Shown in pieces: positions 11,753-20,511 of a DNA stretch of 33,873 nucleotides. The notes beneath the pieces are model-generated. The model saw nothing but the letters and a program-made list of their open reading frames with translations. It had not been told where the DNA came from and ran no database searches. Where the stretch lies: the IMG/VR virus record IMGVR_UViG_3300044846_001112, positions 1 to 33,873 of that record; one strand, 5' to 3'. The position numbers were made by a program, and so were the translations under genes. Each line of letters starts with the position of its first letter. Position 1 is the first letter of the stretch. The stretch comes from a virus.

Positions 11753-11941
11753 ATGCCTTTAGATAAATCAGGTAGCAAAGAATCAGTCGGCAAAAACATC
11801 AAAGCCGAGATGAAAGCTGGCAAGCCAAAGAAGCAAGCCGTAGCCATCGCCCTAAATGTAGAGCGTGACAACGCAAAAGGTAGCCGTAAAGCTAAACTTG
11901 AAGAAGCTTATGGTCGCTTTTTAGGTGAGCGTGATGAGTGA
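11753..11941 (+). CDS. Small basic conserved phage protein
   Basis: The protein has 62 residues and is very basic. The sequence KESVGKNIKAEMKAGKPKKQ followed by AVAIALNVERDNAKG matches a widely distributed short phage family (S-x-x-A/S-V-x-x-N-I-K-x-E-M-x-x-G-K-P-x-K-Q-A-I-A-I-A-L) that often lies near terminase genes. Its function is unknown, and its charge suggests DNA association. It overlaps the next gene by eight bases. Confidence 0.75.
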   Translation: MPLDKSGSKESVGKNIKAEMKAGKPKKQAVAIALNVERDNAKGSRKAKLEEAYGRFLGERDE

Positions 11942-12116
11942 CGGCTTGTACGCCAACATTCACGCTAAAAGAGCTAGGATTAAGGCTGGTTCAGGTGAGC
12001 GTATGAAGAAAGCTGGCGAAGAAGGCAGACCGTCAGCCAAAGACTTCAAAGAATCTGCTAAGACCGAAAAGCCTACACGCAGAGAAACCATTGAATCTAA
12101 AATGAAGGATATGTGA
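11934..12116 (+). CDS. Small basic conserved phage protein
   Basis: The protein has 60 residues from the ATG at 11934; AGGTGAG lies upstream within the previous gene. MSDGLYANIHAKRARIKAGS followed by GERMKKAGEEGRPSAKDFKE is a recurring short family in tailed phages (Y-A-N-I-H-A-K-R, G-S-G-E-x-M, A-K-D-F-K-x-A-A/S-K-T). The gene commonly neighbours terminase and portal genes, as here. Its role is not established. Its TGA overlaps the next ATG. Confidence 0.75.
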   Translation: MSDGLYANIHAKRARIKAGSGERMKKAGEEGRPSAKDFKESAKTEKPTRRETIESKMKDM

Positions 12117-12262
12117 TGTTTCCCAAAGAAAAAATCAAACCAAAAGACTCATTGTTGCAACCGCACAAAGAATCAACCCTTGAAAAGAACGAAGCCAAAC
12201 GAGTGGCTCGCAGAGAAATGCTAAATAGAGAATTCAATAAGGTTGTTAAAGATAAGTTTTAA
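12116..12262 (+). CDS. Small basic hypothetical protein (48 residues)
   Basis: The ATG overlaps the previous stop (TGATG). MFPKEKIKPKDSLLQPHKES continues TLEKNEAKRVARREML and ends FNKVVKDKF, a lysine/arginine-rich helix. The gene closes the run of small genes ahead of the packaging block. Its last bases also carry the -35 and spacer of a promoter candidate for that block. Confidence 0.6.
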   Translation: MFPKEKIKPKDSLLQPHKESTLEKNEAKRVARREMLNREFNKVVKDKF

Positions 12263-12271
12263 CGCTACAAT
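12243..12271 (+). promoter_or_regulatory. Promoter candidate for the packaging/morphogenesis block
   Basis: TTGTTA (12243-12248) and TACAAT (12266-12271) are separated by exactly 17 bases, just before the ParB-methyltransferase gene. The two hexamers each differ from consensus at one or two positions. It is the only gap of any size before the long morphogenesis run, which makes a promoter here sensible. Confidence 0.55.
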
Positions 12272-12298
12272 TAAGTTATCTAACTACTTGGATGACTT

Positions 12299-13414
12299 AT
12301 GCAAATCACAGAAGTTGCAGTTGAAGCGTTAATCCCTTACGCTAAGAACTCACGAACTCACGATGATGCACAGGTGGCACAAATTGCCGCCAGCATTAAA
12401 GAATTTGGGTGGACAAACCCTATTCTTGTTGATGGAGATAAAGGCATTATTGCTGGTCATGGCCGTCTAATGGCTGCTCGCAAGCTTGGACTAACAAAAG
12501 TCCCTGTAATTGAGCTTAAAGATATGACTGAAGCCCAAAAGAAAGCGTATGTAATTGCCGACAATAAGTTGGCTATGAACGCTGGTTGGGATATGGACTT
12601 TTTAAAGCTAGAGCTACAAGACCTAGAAGATGCAGATTTTGACCTATCTCTTACAGGTTTTGACGATAAAGAGCTAGACCAATTACTTGCACCTGAAATT
12701 GAAGAAGGTCTTACAGATGAAGATGCTGTGCCTGAAGTCCCTGAAGAACCCAAGACTAAGCTAGGCGATATATATATTCTTGGAAATCATAGACTTATGT
12801 GCGGTGATAGCACAATGTTGCATGATGTTGAAAAACTTATGGATGGCACAAAACCTGATTTGATTCATACAGACCCACCATACGGCATGAATGCAGTCAG
12901 CAAATCATCAGTTTTGAAAGCAAACTATGGCACAGACATCATGGGTGACGATAACCCTGATGTGGCCAAAGATGCGTTTAACTTAATTTATGGTTTATAC
13001 CCTGATGCCAAACAAATATGGTGGGGTGCAAATTATTACTGTTCCGTCTTACCTGATAGCGAATGTTGGTTGGTTTGGGATAAAAACAACGGTCAATCAG
13101 ACCAAACGGATTGTGAGTTAGCTTGGGCTAACTTTAGAAGTGTTGTAAGACAATTTACTCAAGCATCTGAAAAAACAAACCGAGTACATCCTACACAAAA
13201 GCCTGTATCTTTGATGGAGTGGATTATCAAAAGATTTAATGTTTCTGCCAAAACAATTGCAGATTACTTTGGAGGATCAGGTTCAACATTAATTGCTGCC
13301 GAAAAGCATGGATTACAAGCATTTATTATGGAATTTGACCCAAAGTTTTGTGATGTAATAATTAAACGATGGGAAGATTACACTGGTAAAAAAGCACAAC
13401 TTTCGGAGTTATAA
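12299..13414 (+). CDS. ParB-like domain fused to DNA N6/N4 methyltransferase
   Basis: The protein has 371 residues. Residues 1-95 form a ParB/Srx-type domain (EALIPYAKNSRTHDDAQVAQ, then GIIAGHGRLMAARKLG with the G-H-G-R motif). Residues 155-371 form a methyltransferase of the N6-adenine/N4-cytosine class, with catalytic DPPYG at 192-196 and the SAM-binding FGGSGST near 325. RVHPTQKPVSLMEWII is the usual H-P-T-Q-K-P box. This fusion is common in phages and defence-evading elements. It directly precedes the terminase genes and has no restriction partner, so it probably modifies the phage's own DNA before packaging. Confidence 0.9.
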   Translation: MQITEVAVEALIPYAKNSRTHDDAQVAQIAASIKEFGWTNPILVDGDKGIIAGHGRLMAARKLGLTKVPVIELKDMTEAQKKAYVIADNKLAMNAGWDMDFLKLELQDLEDADFDLSLTGFDDKELDQLLAPEIEEGLTDEDAVPEVPEEPKTKLGDIYILGNHRLMCGDSTMLHDVEKLMDGTKPDLIHTDPPYGMNAVSKSSVLKANYGTDIMGDDNPDVAKDAFNLIYGLYPDAKQIWWGANYYCSVLPDSECWLVWDKNNGQSDQTDCELAWANFRSVVRQFTQASEKTNRVHPTQKPVSLMEWIIKRFNVSAKTIADYFGGSGSTLIAAEKHGLQAFIMEFDPKFCDVIIKRWEDYTGKKAQLSEL

Positions 13415-13417
13415 AAT

Positions 13418-13753
13418 ATGGCTCAGGGAAAATTACACAAACCAACGCAAGCTGATAGAGATACAGCTAAACGCCTGTCTGCTTTAGGCGTTCCACATGA
13501 AGATATAGCCACAAGACTAAAGATTAGTGCTGACACCCTTGTTAAATACTATCAAGAGGAACTTGATGAGGGTCGTATTGATGCCAATGCCGCTATCGCT
13601 GGAACATTATTTAGTCAAGCAAAAAAAGGCAATACGGCAGCTGCTATCTTTTGGCTTAAAACAAGGGCTAGATGGAAAGAAACTCAAGTAAATGAGATGG
13701 TCGGCAACAACGGTGGAGCAATACAGATAGCATGGGCTGATGAAGAAGATTAA
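13418..13753 (+). CDS. Terminase small subunit-like protein
   Basis: The protein has 111 residues and begins behind CGGAG. The N-terminal half is a helix-turn-helix (RDTAKRLSALGVPHEDIATR, then LKISADTLVKYYQEEL), followed by a helix AAIAGTLFSQAKKGNTAAAI and FWLKTRARWKET. This is the pattern of small terminase/DNA-recognition proteins of phages with this type of large terminase. It lies directly before the large subunit and overlaps it by 14 bases. It would recognise the packaging site and hand DNA to the motor. Confidence 0.85.
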   Translation: MAQGKLHKPTQADRDTAKRLSALGVPHEDIATRLKISADTLVKYYQEELDEGRIDANAAIAGTLFSQAKKGNTAAAIFWLKTRARWKETQVNEMVGNNGGAIQIAWADEED

Positions 13754-15080
13754 GCTTAAATATCGCCCAAGAACGGTATTTGCAGAGTTCCATAAAAGAA
13801 CCCAGCGTTGGGCAGTATTGGTAGCACACCGAAGGGCTGGTAAAACCGTAGCTTGCATCAATGACCTAATCCGTAGGGCTTTGCTTGAAAACAAGAAAGA
13901 TGCACGGTATGGTTATCTTGCACCCTATTATTCTCAAAGTAAGACAATTGCTTGGGATTACCTTATGCGGTATTCAGAACCGTTTAGGGTGGCTGCCAAC
14001 CAATCAGAGCTATGGGTTGAGCTATTTAACGGTGCAAAAATCAGGCTTTTTGGTGCTGACAACCCTGATGCCTTGCGTGGCTTATACTTAGATGGCGTGG
14101 TTCTTGATGAATATGCCGATATGAAGCCTAGCGTTTGGGGTGCAGTTTTACGCCCATTATTGGCTGACAGGGGTGGTTGGGCGGTATTTATTGGAACACC
14201 CAAGGGTCATAACGCCTTTTACGATATATACAATACGGCCACCAAACAAAATAACTGGTTTGTAAGAACGCTAAGGGCAAGCCAAACAAACCTATTGCCA
14301 CAAGCCGAACTTGAAGATGCTCAGGCATCTATGTCACCTGATCAATACGAGCAAGAGTTTGAATGTAGCTTTGAAGCTGCCATCATGGGTGCTTACTATG
14401 GTAAAGAGATGCGAGTCCTTACCGATGCCAAGCGTATTACCACGGTTGAATACGACAAGATGTTCCCATGCCACACCGCTTGGGACTTGGGTTATTCAGA
14501 CGATACGGCTATTTGGTGGTATCAAGTCGTATTTGGTGAGTTACGGATACTGGACTACCATTCAAGCAACGGCCACCAAGTAAGCTATTACACCGACCTA
14601 CTGGCTGCCAAAGAACGAGAGTTTGGGTATAAATACGGCACACATTACTTACCGCATGATGCTAGGGCAAAAACATTGGCAAGTGGTGGGAAATCAATTA
14701 TTGAACAAATATCTAGCAAAATTCCATTGACTTCGCTTAAAATAGTGCCAAGCTTATCGCTTCAAGACGGTATTCAAGCCACTAGACTTGCATTAATGCG
14801 AAGCTGGTTTGATGCAGATAGATGTCATGACGGTATAGAGTGCTTACGGCAGTATCAGCGTGAATACGATGAGGACAAGAAGGTTTTTAGGGATAAACCC
14901 AAACACGATTGGACTTCTCACGGTGCAGATGCTTTCCGTATGCTTGCAATAGCATGGAAAGAAGAAGATAAAACCACTCCGAAAGACCACTCTGTACGGG
15001 GTATTGTAGTAGGTGAGAACAAAACCACATTGAATGATATGTGGCGAACTCAAACCACAAAACCTAGCGGAAGAATATAA
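13740..15080 (+). CDS. terL: Terminase large subunit
   Basis: The protein has 446 residues, normal for the family. The ATPase half has Walker A AHRRAGKT at 29-36 and Walker B GVVLDEYAD with D123/E124, then GTPKGHNAFYDIY. The nuclease half shows the RNase H-type acidic residue in TAWDLGYSDDTAIWW (about D249) and the C-terminal HDWTSHGADAFRM motif. It is the packaging motor and endonuclease that cuts the concatemer. It follows the small subunit and precedes the portal at three bases, the classic packaging order. Confidence 0.95.
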   Translation: MKKIKLKYRPRTVFAEFHKRTQRWAVLVAHRRAGKTVACINDLIRRALLENKKDARYGYLAPYYSQSKTIAWDYLMRYSEPFRVAANQSELWVELFNGAKIRLFGADNPDALRGLYLDGVVLDEYADMKPSVWGAVLRPLLADRGGWAVFIGTPKGHNAFYDIYNTATKQNNWFVRTLRASQTNLLPQAELEDAQASMSPDQYEQEFECSFEAAIMGAYYGKEMRVLTDAKRITTVEYDKMFPCHTAWDLGYSDDTAIWWYQVVFGELRILDYHSSNGHQVSYYTDLLAAKEREFGYKYGTHYLPHDARAKTLASGGKSIIEQISSKIPLTSLKIVPSLSLQDGIQATRLALMRSWFDADRCHDGIECLRQYQREYDEDKKVFRDKPKHDWTSHGADAFRMLAIAWKEEDKTTPKDHSVRGIVVGENKTTLNDMWRTQTTKPSGRI

Positions 15081-15082
15081 GC

Positions 15083-17347
15083 ATGGAAAATTCGTCAAAG
15101 CACACCTATGAGAACTGGTATAACGAGATTGCCAGTTATGAGCGTACCTTCAAGAAATGGGAAGGGCGAGCAGATAAGATTCTCAAACGCTACCGTGACG
15201 ATTCTAGGACTCAGAACAATCCTAACGCTAGATTCAATATCCTATATTCCAATGTGCAGACGGTTATTCCAGCCATCTTTGCACGACTACCAAGACCTGA
15301 TGTAAGCCGTAGATTCCGTGACAATGATCCTGTGGGTCGTGTTGCTTCTATGATGCTTGAGCGAGCATTAGAGTATGAGCTAGAACACTACACAGATTAC
15401 AAGTCCGCTATGGACTCAGTTGTATTTGACCGCATGATTGGTGGTCGTGGTACGGCTTGGGTTCGTTATGAACCGCATATCGTTGCTGGTGAAGGCACAC
15501 CTGAAGATGGCGTACAGATTACCGAAGATATTGACGAAGCTGACGAGTCAGTTGAAGGTCTAGAGAACGAAAGCCAAGAACGCATTGAGTACGAGTGTGC
15601 TCCGATTGATTATGTTCATTGGCGTGACTTTGGTCATTCAGTTGCAAGAACATGGGAAGAAGTAACTGCGGTATGGCGTAAGGTTTATATGAACCGTGAT
15701 GCCTTAGTTAATCGTTTTGGCGAAGAACTTGGCTACCAAATCCCATTGGATTCAACACCGCATGACTCTAAGACTTATGCCCAACAACAAGATATGGCTA
15801 TGCAAGCCACAATCTATGAGATTTGGGATAAAGAAACAGGCACAGCACTTTGGATTAGCAAGTCATTAGGTAAGATTCTTGATGAACGCCCTGATCCATT
15901 GCAGTTGGAGAACTTTTGGCCATGTCCGAAGCCATTGTTTGCTAACCTTACAACTGAAAACCTAGAACCAATCCCTGACTTTGTGATGTACCAAGACCAA
16001 GCAAGGGAATTGGACACGCTTTCAGACCGAATTGATGGCTTGATTAACGCATTGAAGGTTCGTGGCGTTTACGATGCAAGCTCAAGCGAATTACAACGAC
16101 TATTCTCTGAGGGAGAGAACAACACCTTGATCCCAGTTCACAACTGGATGGCTTTTGCTGAGAAGCAAGGCATGAAAGGTGCAATTGACTTAGTAGACAT
16201 TACCCCATTTGCTCAAGCGTTGCAGCAATGCTACCAAGCTATGGAGCAAGTCAAGGGTCAAATCTACGAATTGATGGGTATTGCCGACATTCAGCGTGGT
16301 CAAACAGACCCTAATGAAACGCTTGGTGCTCAGATTATCAAGTCAAACAACGCTGCTGGTCGTTTAAAGACTATGCAAAACCATGTGGTTCAGTTTGCAA
16401 CTACATTGTTGAACATTAAAGCACAGATTATCTGTAATCATTTCTCAGAAGATACGATTCTAAAGATTTCAGGTGCTGATCAGCTATCTGAGCAAGACAA
16501 GATGCTTGTTCCGCAAGCTCTCCAACTACTAAAGTCAGAATCTGCTAAGAACTTCCGCATTGAAGTCACTAGCGATTCAATGATTTATCAGGATGAGCAA
16601 CAAGAAAAAGCCGACAGAATGGCATTCTTGCAAGCTATGGGTGCATTCTTCCAACAAGCCGTACCAATGGCTACTGCAGTACCTGAAACAACACCAATGT
16701 TGATGGAAATGCTTAAGTTTGCTGTGACTGCGTTTAAGGCTGGCAAGCAACTTGAAGGAATGATTGACGAAACTGCCGATAAATTCCGTGAGCAAGCTAA
16801 AGCACGAGAAGGTCAGCCTAAGCCACCAACACCTGAAGTTCAGAAGTTGCAGATGCAAGCCCAGCTTGAGCAACAGAAGATGCAAGCTCAGATGCAGTTG
16901 GAAACTCAGAAGATGCAAGCTCAAATTGAGATGGAAAGAGCTAAACAAGAGTACCAATCTCAAGAAACTCAAGTTCGTATGCAGATGGAAATGCAAAGAG
17001 ATGCTGCTGAACGAGAGATGGAAATGAAGATGGCACAGATGAAGATGATGACTGAGCGTAACACCCAGTTGTTATTGGCTTATGTGAACAACGGTGCTAA
17101 GGTTGAAGTGGCTCAAATCTCTGCTGGCGTAAACGGTGGCGAAGGATTGCCACAAGCCTATGATTTAGATGAAGATATGGCTAAAGCTATGGAACATCCG
17201 CTTGCACCAATTGCTAATGCTATTCAACAAGGCAACCAACAAACTGCCGAGATGATTGCACAGTTAGCTGAAAACATTAACCAAAACAGTAACAGACCTA
17301 AACAAGTCATTCGTGGAGCAGACGGTAAGATTATAGGTGTTCAATGA
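15083..17347 (+). CDS. Portal protein with long C-terminal coiled coil
   Basis: The protein has 754 residues. The N-terminal part (YNEIASYERTFKKWEGRADK, RYRDDSRTQNNPNARFNILY, then SNVQTVIPAIFARLPRPDV) is the usual opening of podovirus portals. The middle contains YEIWDKETGTALWISK and DTLSDRIDGLINALKVRG. The last 200 residues form a glutamine/methionine-rich coiled coil with repeats like EQQKMQAQMQLETQKMQAQI. Such a barrel extension runs into the capsid in P22-like portals. It is the dodecameric channel docking the terminase. Its end overlaps the next start as ATGA. Confidence 0.9.
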   Translation: MENSSKHTYENWYNEIASYERTFKKWEGRADKILKRYRDDSRTQNNPNARFNILYSNVQTVIPAIFARLPRPDVSRRFRDNDPVGRVASMMLERALEYELEHYTDYKSAMDSVVFDRMIGGRGTAWVRYEPHIVAGEGTPEDGVQITEDIDEADESVEGLENESQERIEYECAPIDYVHWRDFGHSVARTWEEVTAVWRKVYMNRDALVNRFGEELGYQIPLDSTPHDSKTYAQQQDMAMQATIYEIWDKETGTALWISKSLGKILDERPDPLQLENFWPCPKPLFANLTTENLEPIPDFVMYQDQARELDTLSDRIDGLINALKVRGVYDASSSELQRLFSEGENNTLIPVHNWMAFAEKQGMKGAIDLVDITPFAQALQQCYQAMEQVKGQIYELMGIADIQRGQTDPNETLGAQIIKSNNAAGRLKTMQNHVVQFATTLLNIKAQIICNHFSEDTILKISGADQLSEQDKMLVPQALQLLKSESAKNFRIEVTSDSMIYQDEQQEKADRMAFLQAMGAFFQQAVPMATAVPETTPMLMEMLKFAVTAFKAGKQLEGMIDETADKFREQAKAREGQPKPPTPEVQKLQMQAQLEQQKMQAQMQLETQKMQAQIEMERAKQEYQSQETQVRMQMEMQRDAAEREMEMKMAQMKMMTERNTQLLLAYVNNGAKVEVAQISAGVNGGEGLPQAYDLDEDMAKAMEHPLAPIANAIQQGNQQTAEMIAQLAENINQNSNRPKQVIRGADGKIIGVQ

Positions 17348-17745
17348 GTGCATTAAAGTATTCCAACGCATTGCGACACGCTCAGAACGAAGCGTTGATC
17401 ACTTATGCTGGTAGCGGTGCAATTATTAACATCTATCAGGGAACTGCACCAGCTAATGCTAATACTGGCATAACAACACAGACCTTATTGGTTTCATGTG
17501 TGTTGGCTGGGGCATTTGGCACGGATACCAATGGAACTTTAACACTTGGCACAGTCAATAATGGGACTGCGGTAGCTACAGGCACAGCTAGTTTCTTCCG
17601 CATATTTAAGGCTGACGGCACAACTGTAGTGATGGATGGATCAGTAGGTGTAACAGGGGCAGATTTAAACCTTGACACCACAAACATCAACATCACGCAA
17701 ACCGTCAATATTTCAGGTGGCACTATCATTAGGAACAATCAATAA
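17344..17745 (+). CDS. Structural beta-sandwich protein
   Basis: The protein has 133 residues. It opens MSALKYSNALRHAQNEALIT and continues GSGAIINIYQGTAPANAN, followed by a beta-rich, threonine/glycine-rich body (NNGTAVATGTASFFRIFKAD). The order 'A-L-x-x-x-I-x-x-x-A-G-S-G-x-x-x-I-x-x-Y-x-G-T-x-P' and then 'A-T-G-T-A-x-x-F-R-x' is shared with small virion-associated phage proteins. It is probably a virion or tail-associated component. It is coupled at both ends (ATGA, TAATG). Confidence 0.7.
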   Translation: MSALKYSNALRHAQNEALITYAGSGAIINIYQGTAPANANTGITTQTLLVSCVLAGAFGTDTNGTLTLGTVNNGTAVATGTASFFRIFKADGTTVVMDGSVGVTGADLNLDTTNINITQTVNISGGTIIRNNQ

Positions 17746-19091
17746 TGGCTATTACCGTCAAACATACTAAAGTTAGCACCGTACCTGATACAGCAGACAC
17801 AAGCTTAGTTCGCCCATCGGATTGGAACGCTGATCATACTCTTACTGGTCTTGGCACAATGGCAGAGCAAAATGCCAACAATGTCAGCATCACAGGCGGT
17901 TCAATTAGCGGTACGACTGTTAGCGGTTACATCCCTACAAGTGAAAAAGCCCAACCTTTAGGTGTTGCAACCCTAGATGCTGGCGGTAAAGTCCCAACAA
18001 GTCAGATTCCATTGCAAGGTGACCTAAACTATCAAGGCACATGGAATGCAAGCACCAATACACCAACTTTGACTAGCTCAACAGGCACTCAGGGTTATTA
18101 CTATGTCGTGGATGTGGCTGGTTCTACAGACCTAAACGGCATTACTGATTGGAAAGTAGGCGATTGGGCGATATTTAACGGCTCTGTATGGCAAAAAGTA
18201 GACAACACCGATGCTGTGACTTCAGTAAACGGTCAAGTGGGTACTGTGGTGCTTACTACTACCAATATTGCTGAAGGCACAAACGAATACTTTACACAAG
18301 CTAGAGCAAGGCAATCTTTGAGTGCTGGTACAGGCATTAGCTACGATAGTGGCACTGGCGTGATCACCAATTCAAGCCCATCTTTGGGTGGTGATGTAGT
18401 TGGCCCAGCTTCTGCTACAGATAACTCTTTGGCTAGATACGATACGACTACTGGCAAACTTATTCAAAACTCAGCAGTAATTGTTGATGATTCAAGTAAC
18501 ATGAGTGGCGTTAATACGCTTACTACTGCCAATTTAATAGTCAATGATGATACAACTTTGGGTGGCTCAAATACTGACACTTTAGCTGTAAATGCTCGCA
18601 TTACTACTGATTTAGAACCAAACACCGATGCAGCCAAAGACATTGGCACAAGTGGCAGAAATTGGCGTGATGGATTCTTTAGCCGTAATTTGCAAGCAGA
18701 AGGCAAAGTGGTAAGCCCACATTTTGATGCTTTAAACTCTGCTGGCGGTTCATTAAGAAATGCTAGTGGCACTGCTCAACTACAATGGGGTGGTGGCGGT
18801 GGCAACAATGTTAGCGTTGATGTAGCTATAAACATTAACCCAGCAAATGCACAAGTAGATATTAGCCCTACAGGTACTGGCACAGTAAGAATTAACCCAA
18901 TTACTTTGTCTAGCATGAACAATGTGACGATTGGAGCAACTACACCAGCTGCCATCACAGGCACAACAATTACAGCAACTACTCAATTTACAGGTGCTGG
19001 TACTGGTTTAACTGGTACAGCTTCTAGCTTGTCTATTGGCGGTAATGCCGCTACTGCAACTGTGGCAACAACGGCTCTTTGGGGAGCTTAA
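17745..19091 (+). CDS. Tail-fibre-like or collagen-like structural protein
   Basis: The protein has 448 residues, low in charge and rich in T, G, S and N. N-terminal DWNADHTLTGLGTMAEQNAN and SEKAQPLGVATLDAGGKVPT are standard openings of phage fibre-type proteins. YYYVVDVAGSTDLNGITDWK and the 'VNGQVGTVVLTTTNIAEGTN' segment resemble repeats in fibre shafts. No S74 tail is present. The lack of a chaperone domain and its place before a glycosyltransferase suggest a minor fibre or capsid-decorating fibre. It overlaps the next gene at TAATG. Confidence 0.75.
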   Translation: MAITVKHTKVSTVPDTADTSLVRPSDWNADHTLTGLGTMAEQNANNVSITGGSISGTTVSGYIPTSEKAQPLGVATLDAGGKVPTSQIPLQGDLNYQGTWNASTNTPTLTSSTGTQGYYYVVDVAGSTDLNGITDWKVGDWAIFNGSVWQKVDNTDAVTSVNGQVGTVVLTTTNIAEGTNEYFTQARARQSLSAGTGISYDSGTGVITNSSPSLGGDVVGPASATDNSLARYDTTTGKLIQNSAVIVDDSSNMSGVNTLTTANLIVNDDTTLGGSNTDTLAVNARITTDLEPNTDAAKDIGTSGRNWRDGFFSRNLQAEGKVVSPHFDALNSAGGSLRNASGTAQLQWGGGGGNNVSVDVAININPANAQVDISPTGTGTVRINPITLSSMNNVTIGATTPAAITGTTITATTQFTGAGTGLTGTASSLSIGGNAATATVATTALWGA

Positions 19092-19618
19092 TGACTACTG
19101 CGTTTCAGTCAAATGCGTTTCAAAACTCAGGGTTTCAGGTAGACCCAGTTACTGGTGTTATTTACGCAGTAGACCAAAACGATACAGCCAATTTAGTTGG
19201 TACTGTTACAGGTGGTGAGATAACAGTTGATACTCATGACGGCTTTACTAAAGACGAATACAAACGCTTTAAAAAGCTACAAAAGAAACTAGCTCAAGCC
19301 GAAGCTGCCAAGATTCAAGCAAGACTAGATAAGCAATACCTACGCAAGCAACAAATCAGGGACTTAATAGACCCTAAACCTTCACAAGTTAAAGTAACTA
19401 AAGTAGAATCCGTTTCAGAAGTTAAGATTGATAAACCGTCAATTGACCTTAAGAAACTCAATGCGACCATTATCAATCTTCAACGCCAGCAAGAACAACT
19501 GCTGAAAACGGTTGAGTTACGGAATCAAATAGCACAGGCACAAGCCATGTTAGCGATTCACGAAGCTCAAATGGCTGCTGAACGAGATGATGAGGAAGCA
19601 TTATTACTACTAATCTAA
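19091..19618 (+). CDS. Coiled-coil hypothetical protein
   Basis: The ATG at 19091 overlaps the previous stop (175 residues). The start MTTAFQSNAFQNSGFQVDPV is followed by a beta hairpin, then long charged helices (KDEYKRFKKLQKKLAQAEAA, and NLQRQQEQLLKTVELRNQIA). Short 'AFQSNAFQ-x-x-x-FQ' openings are common in phage structural proteins. The end overlaps the likely true start of the glycosyltransferase by 16 bases, and no frameshift signal of the usual kind is seen. Confidence 0.7.
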   Translation: MTTAFQSNAFQNSGFQVDPVTGVIYAVDQNDTANLVGTVTGGEITVDTHDGFTKDEYKRFKKLQKKLAQAEAAKIQARLDKQYLRKQQIRDLIDPKPSQVKVTKVESVSEVKIDKPSIDLKKLNATIINLQRQQEQLLKTVELRNQIAQAQAMLAIHEAQMAAERDDEEALLLLI

Positions 19619-20511
19619 ACCCACACGCAGAATACAAGAAGGCTTACGACCATTTACACGCTGGCAGATATTCTGCTGGCTTTAGGCTTTTTGAATACCG
19701 CTGGCATCCAGCTATTCTGACAAACCAACAACTGCCATACGAAAGACTGCCAAAAGCACCAAAAACATGGCAAGGTGAGTCATTGATTGGCAAATCTATC
19801 GTGGTTCAGATGGAGCAAGGCTTTGGTGACATATTCCAATACGCTAGATTCTTGCCAGCCCTTAAAGTTATGGGTGCTGAAAAGGTTGTTGTGCTTTGTG
19901 TGCCAGCATTAATGCAAGTTTTAGGTCAGATGGACTGCATTGATCAACTAACAAACAAGACAGAAGAAGGCCCAGCCCACGAATGTGACTACTGGATTGG
20001 CTCAATGTCACTCCCATACTACATTGACTGTGCGATGCCTTATGTAAAAGCCCTATTCCCTGTAAGCAACGCCAAGGTTGTAGGCTCAGAGGGCTACTTT
20101 GAAGCAGAACCAAGCCATATTCCTAAGAAAGTAGGCGTAAATTGGGGTGCGAGCAAGGGAAATCTTCAATGGATCAAGTCAATTTCTGTTGAACACATGG
20201 AAAGCTTGGTTGGTGACGATGTTTATTCATTAAATCCTGAAAGCGATGGCAACTTTAGACCTCTACCTAACGATGGTTGGAAGAAAGATTGGTCAATTAC
20301 CGCTAAACACATGAAGGCTATGAAGGGTGTGGTAACAGTTGATACAGGAACTGCCCATTTAGCTGGTGCTTTGGGCGTTAAAACCATTGTTTTGTTGCCA
20401 AAAGAAGAATTTGTATGCTGGCGATGGAAGAATGCTAGATGGTATGACTCCGTTGTTTGCTTACGACCTGACGAATATCACAAAGTACCTGAACTTATAG
20501 CGAGGATGTAA
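19603..20511 (+). CDS. Glycosyltransferase (GT-B/GT9-like with TPR front), probable ATT start
   Basis: The canonical in-frame start is only the TTG at 19783. Coding clearly continues upstream, because the segment AYDHLHAGRYSAGFRLFEYR matches the short TPR front of such enzymes. The frame is closed by TGA at 19591; a rare ATT at 19603 lies six bases after GAGGA and would give MTTNLNPHAEYKKAYDHLHA. The GT body includes GKSIVVQMEQGFGDIFQYAR (the G-x-G-D-x-x-x-x-x-R-F/Y box), KKVGVNWGAS and VVTVDTGTAHLAGALGVKTI. It may glycosylate a virion protein or host surface sugar. The total is 302 residues with the ATT start. Confidence 0.7.
   Translation: MTTNLNPHAEYKKAYDHLHAGRYSAGFRLFEYRWHPAILTNQQLPYERLPKAPKTWQGESLIGKSIVVQMEQGFGDIFQYARFLPALKVMGAEKVVVLCVPALMQVLGQMDCIDQLTNKTEEGPAHECDYWIGSMSLPYYIDCAMPYVKALFPVSNAKVVGSEGYFEAEPSHIPKKVGVNWGASKGNLQWIKSISVEHMESLVGDDVYSLNPESDGNFRPLPNDGWKKDWSITAKHMKAMKGVVTVDTGTAHLAGALGVKTIVLLPKEEFVCWRWKNARWYDSVVCLRPDEYHKVPELIARM

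Noticed and set aside
16577-16996. Long minus-strand frame opposite the portal coiled coil
   Set aside because: It is rich in leucine, histidine and serine because it reads the complement of CAG/ATG-rich codons; a composition artefact.
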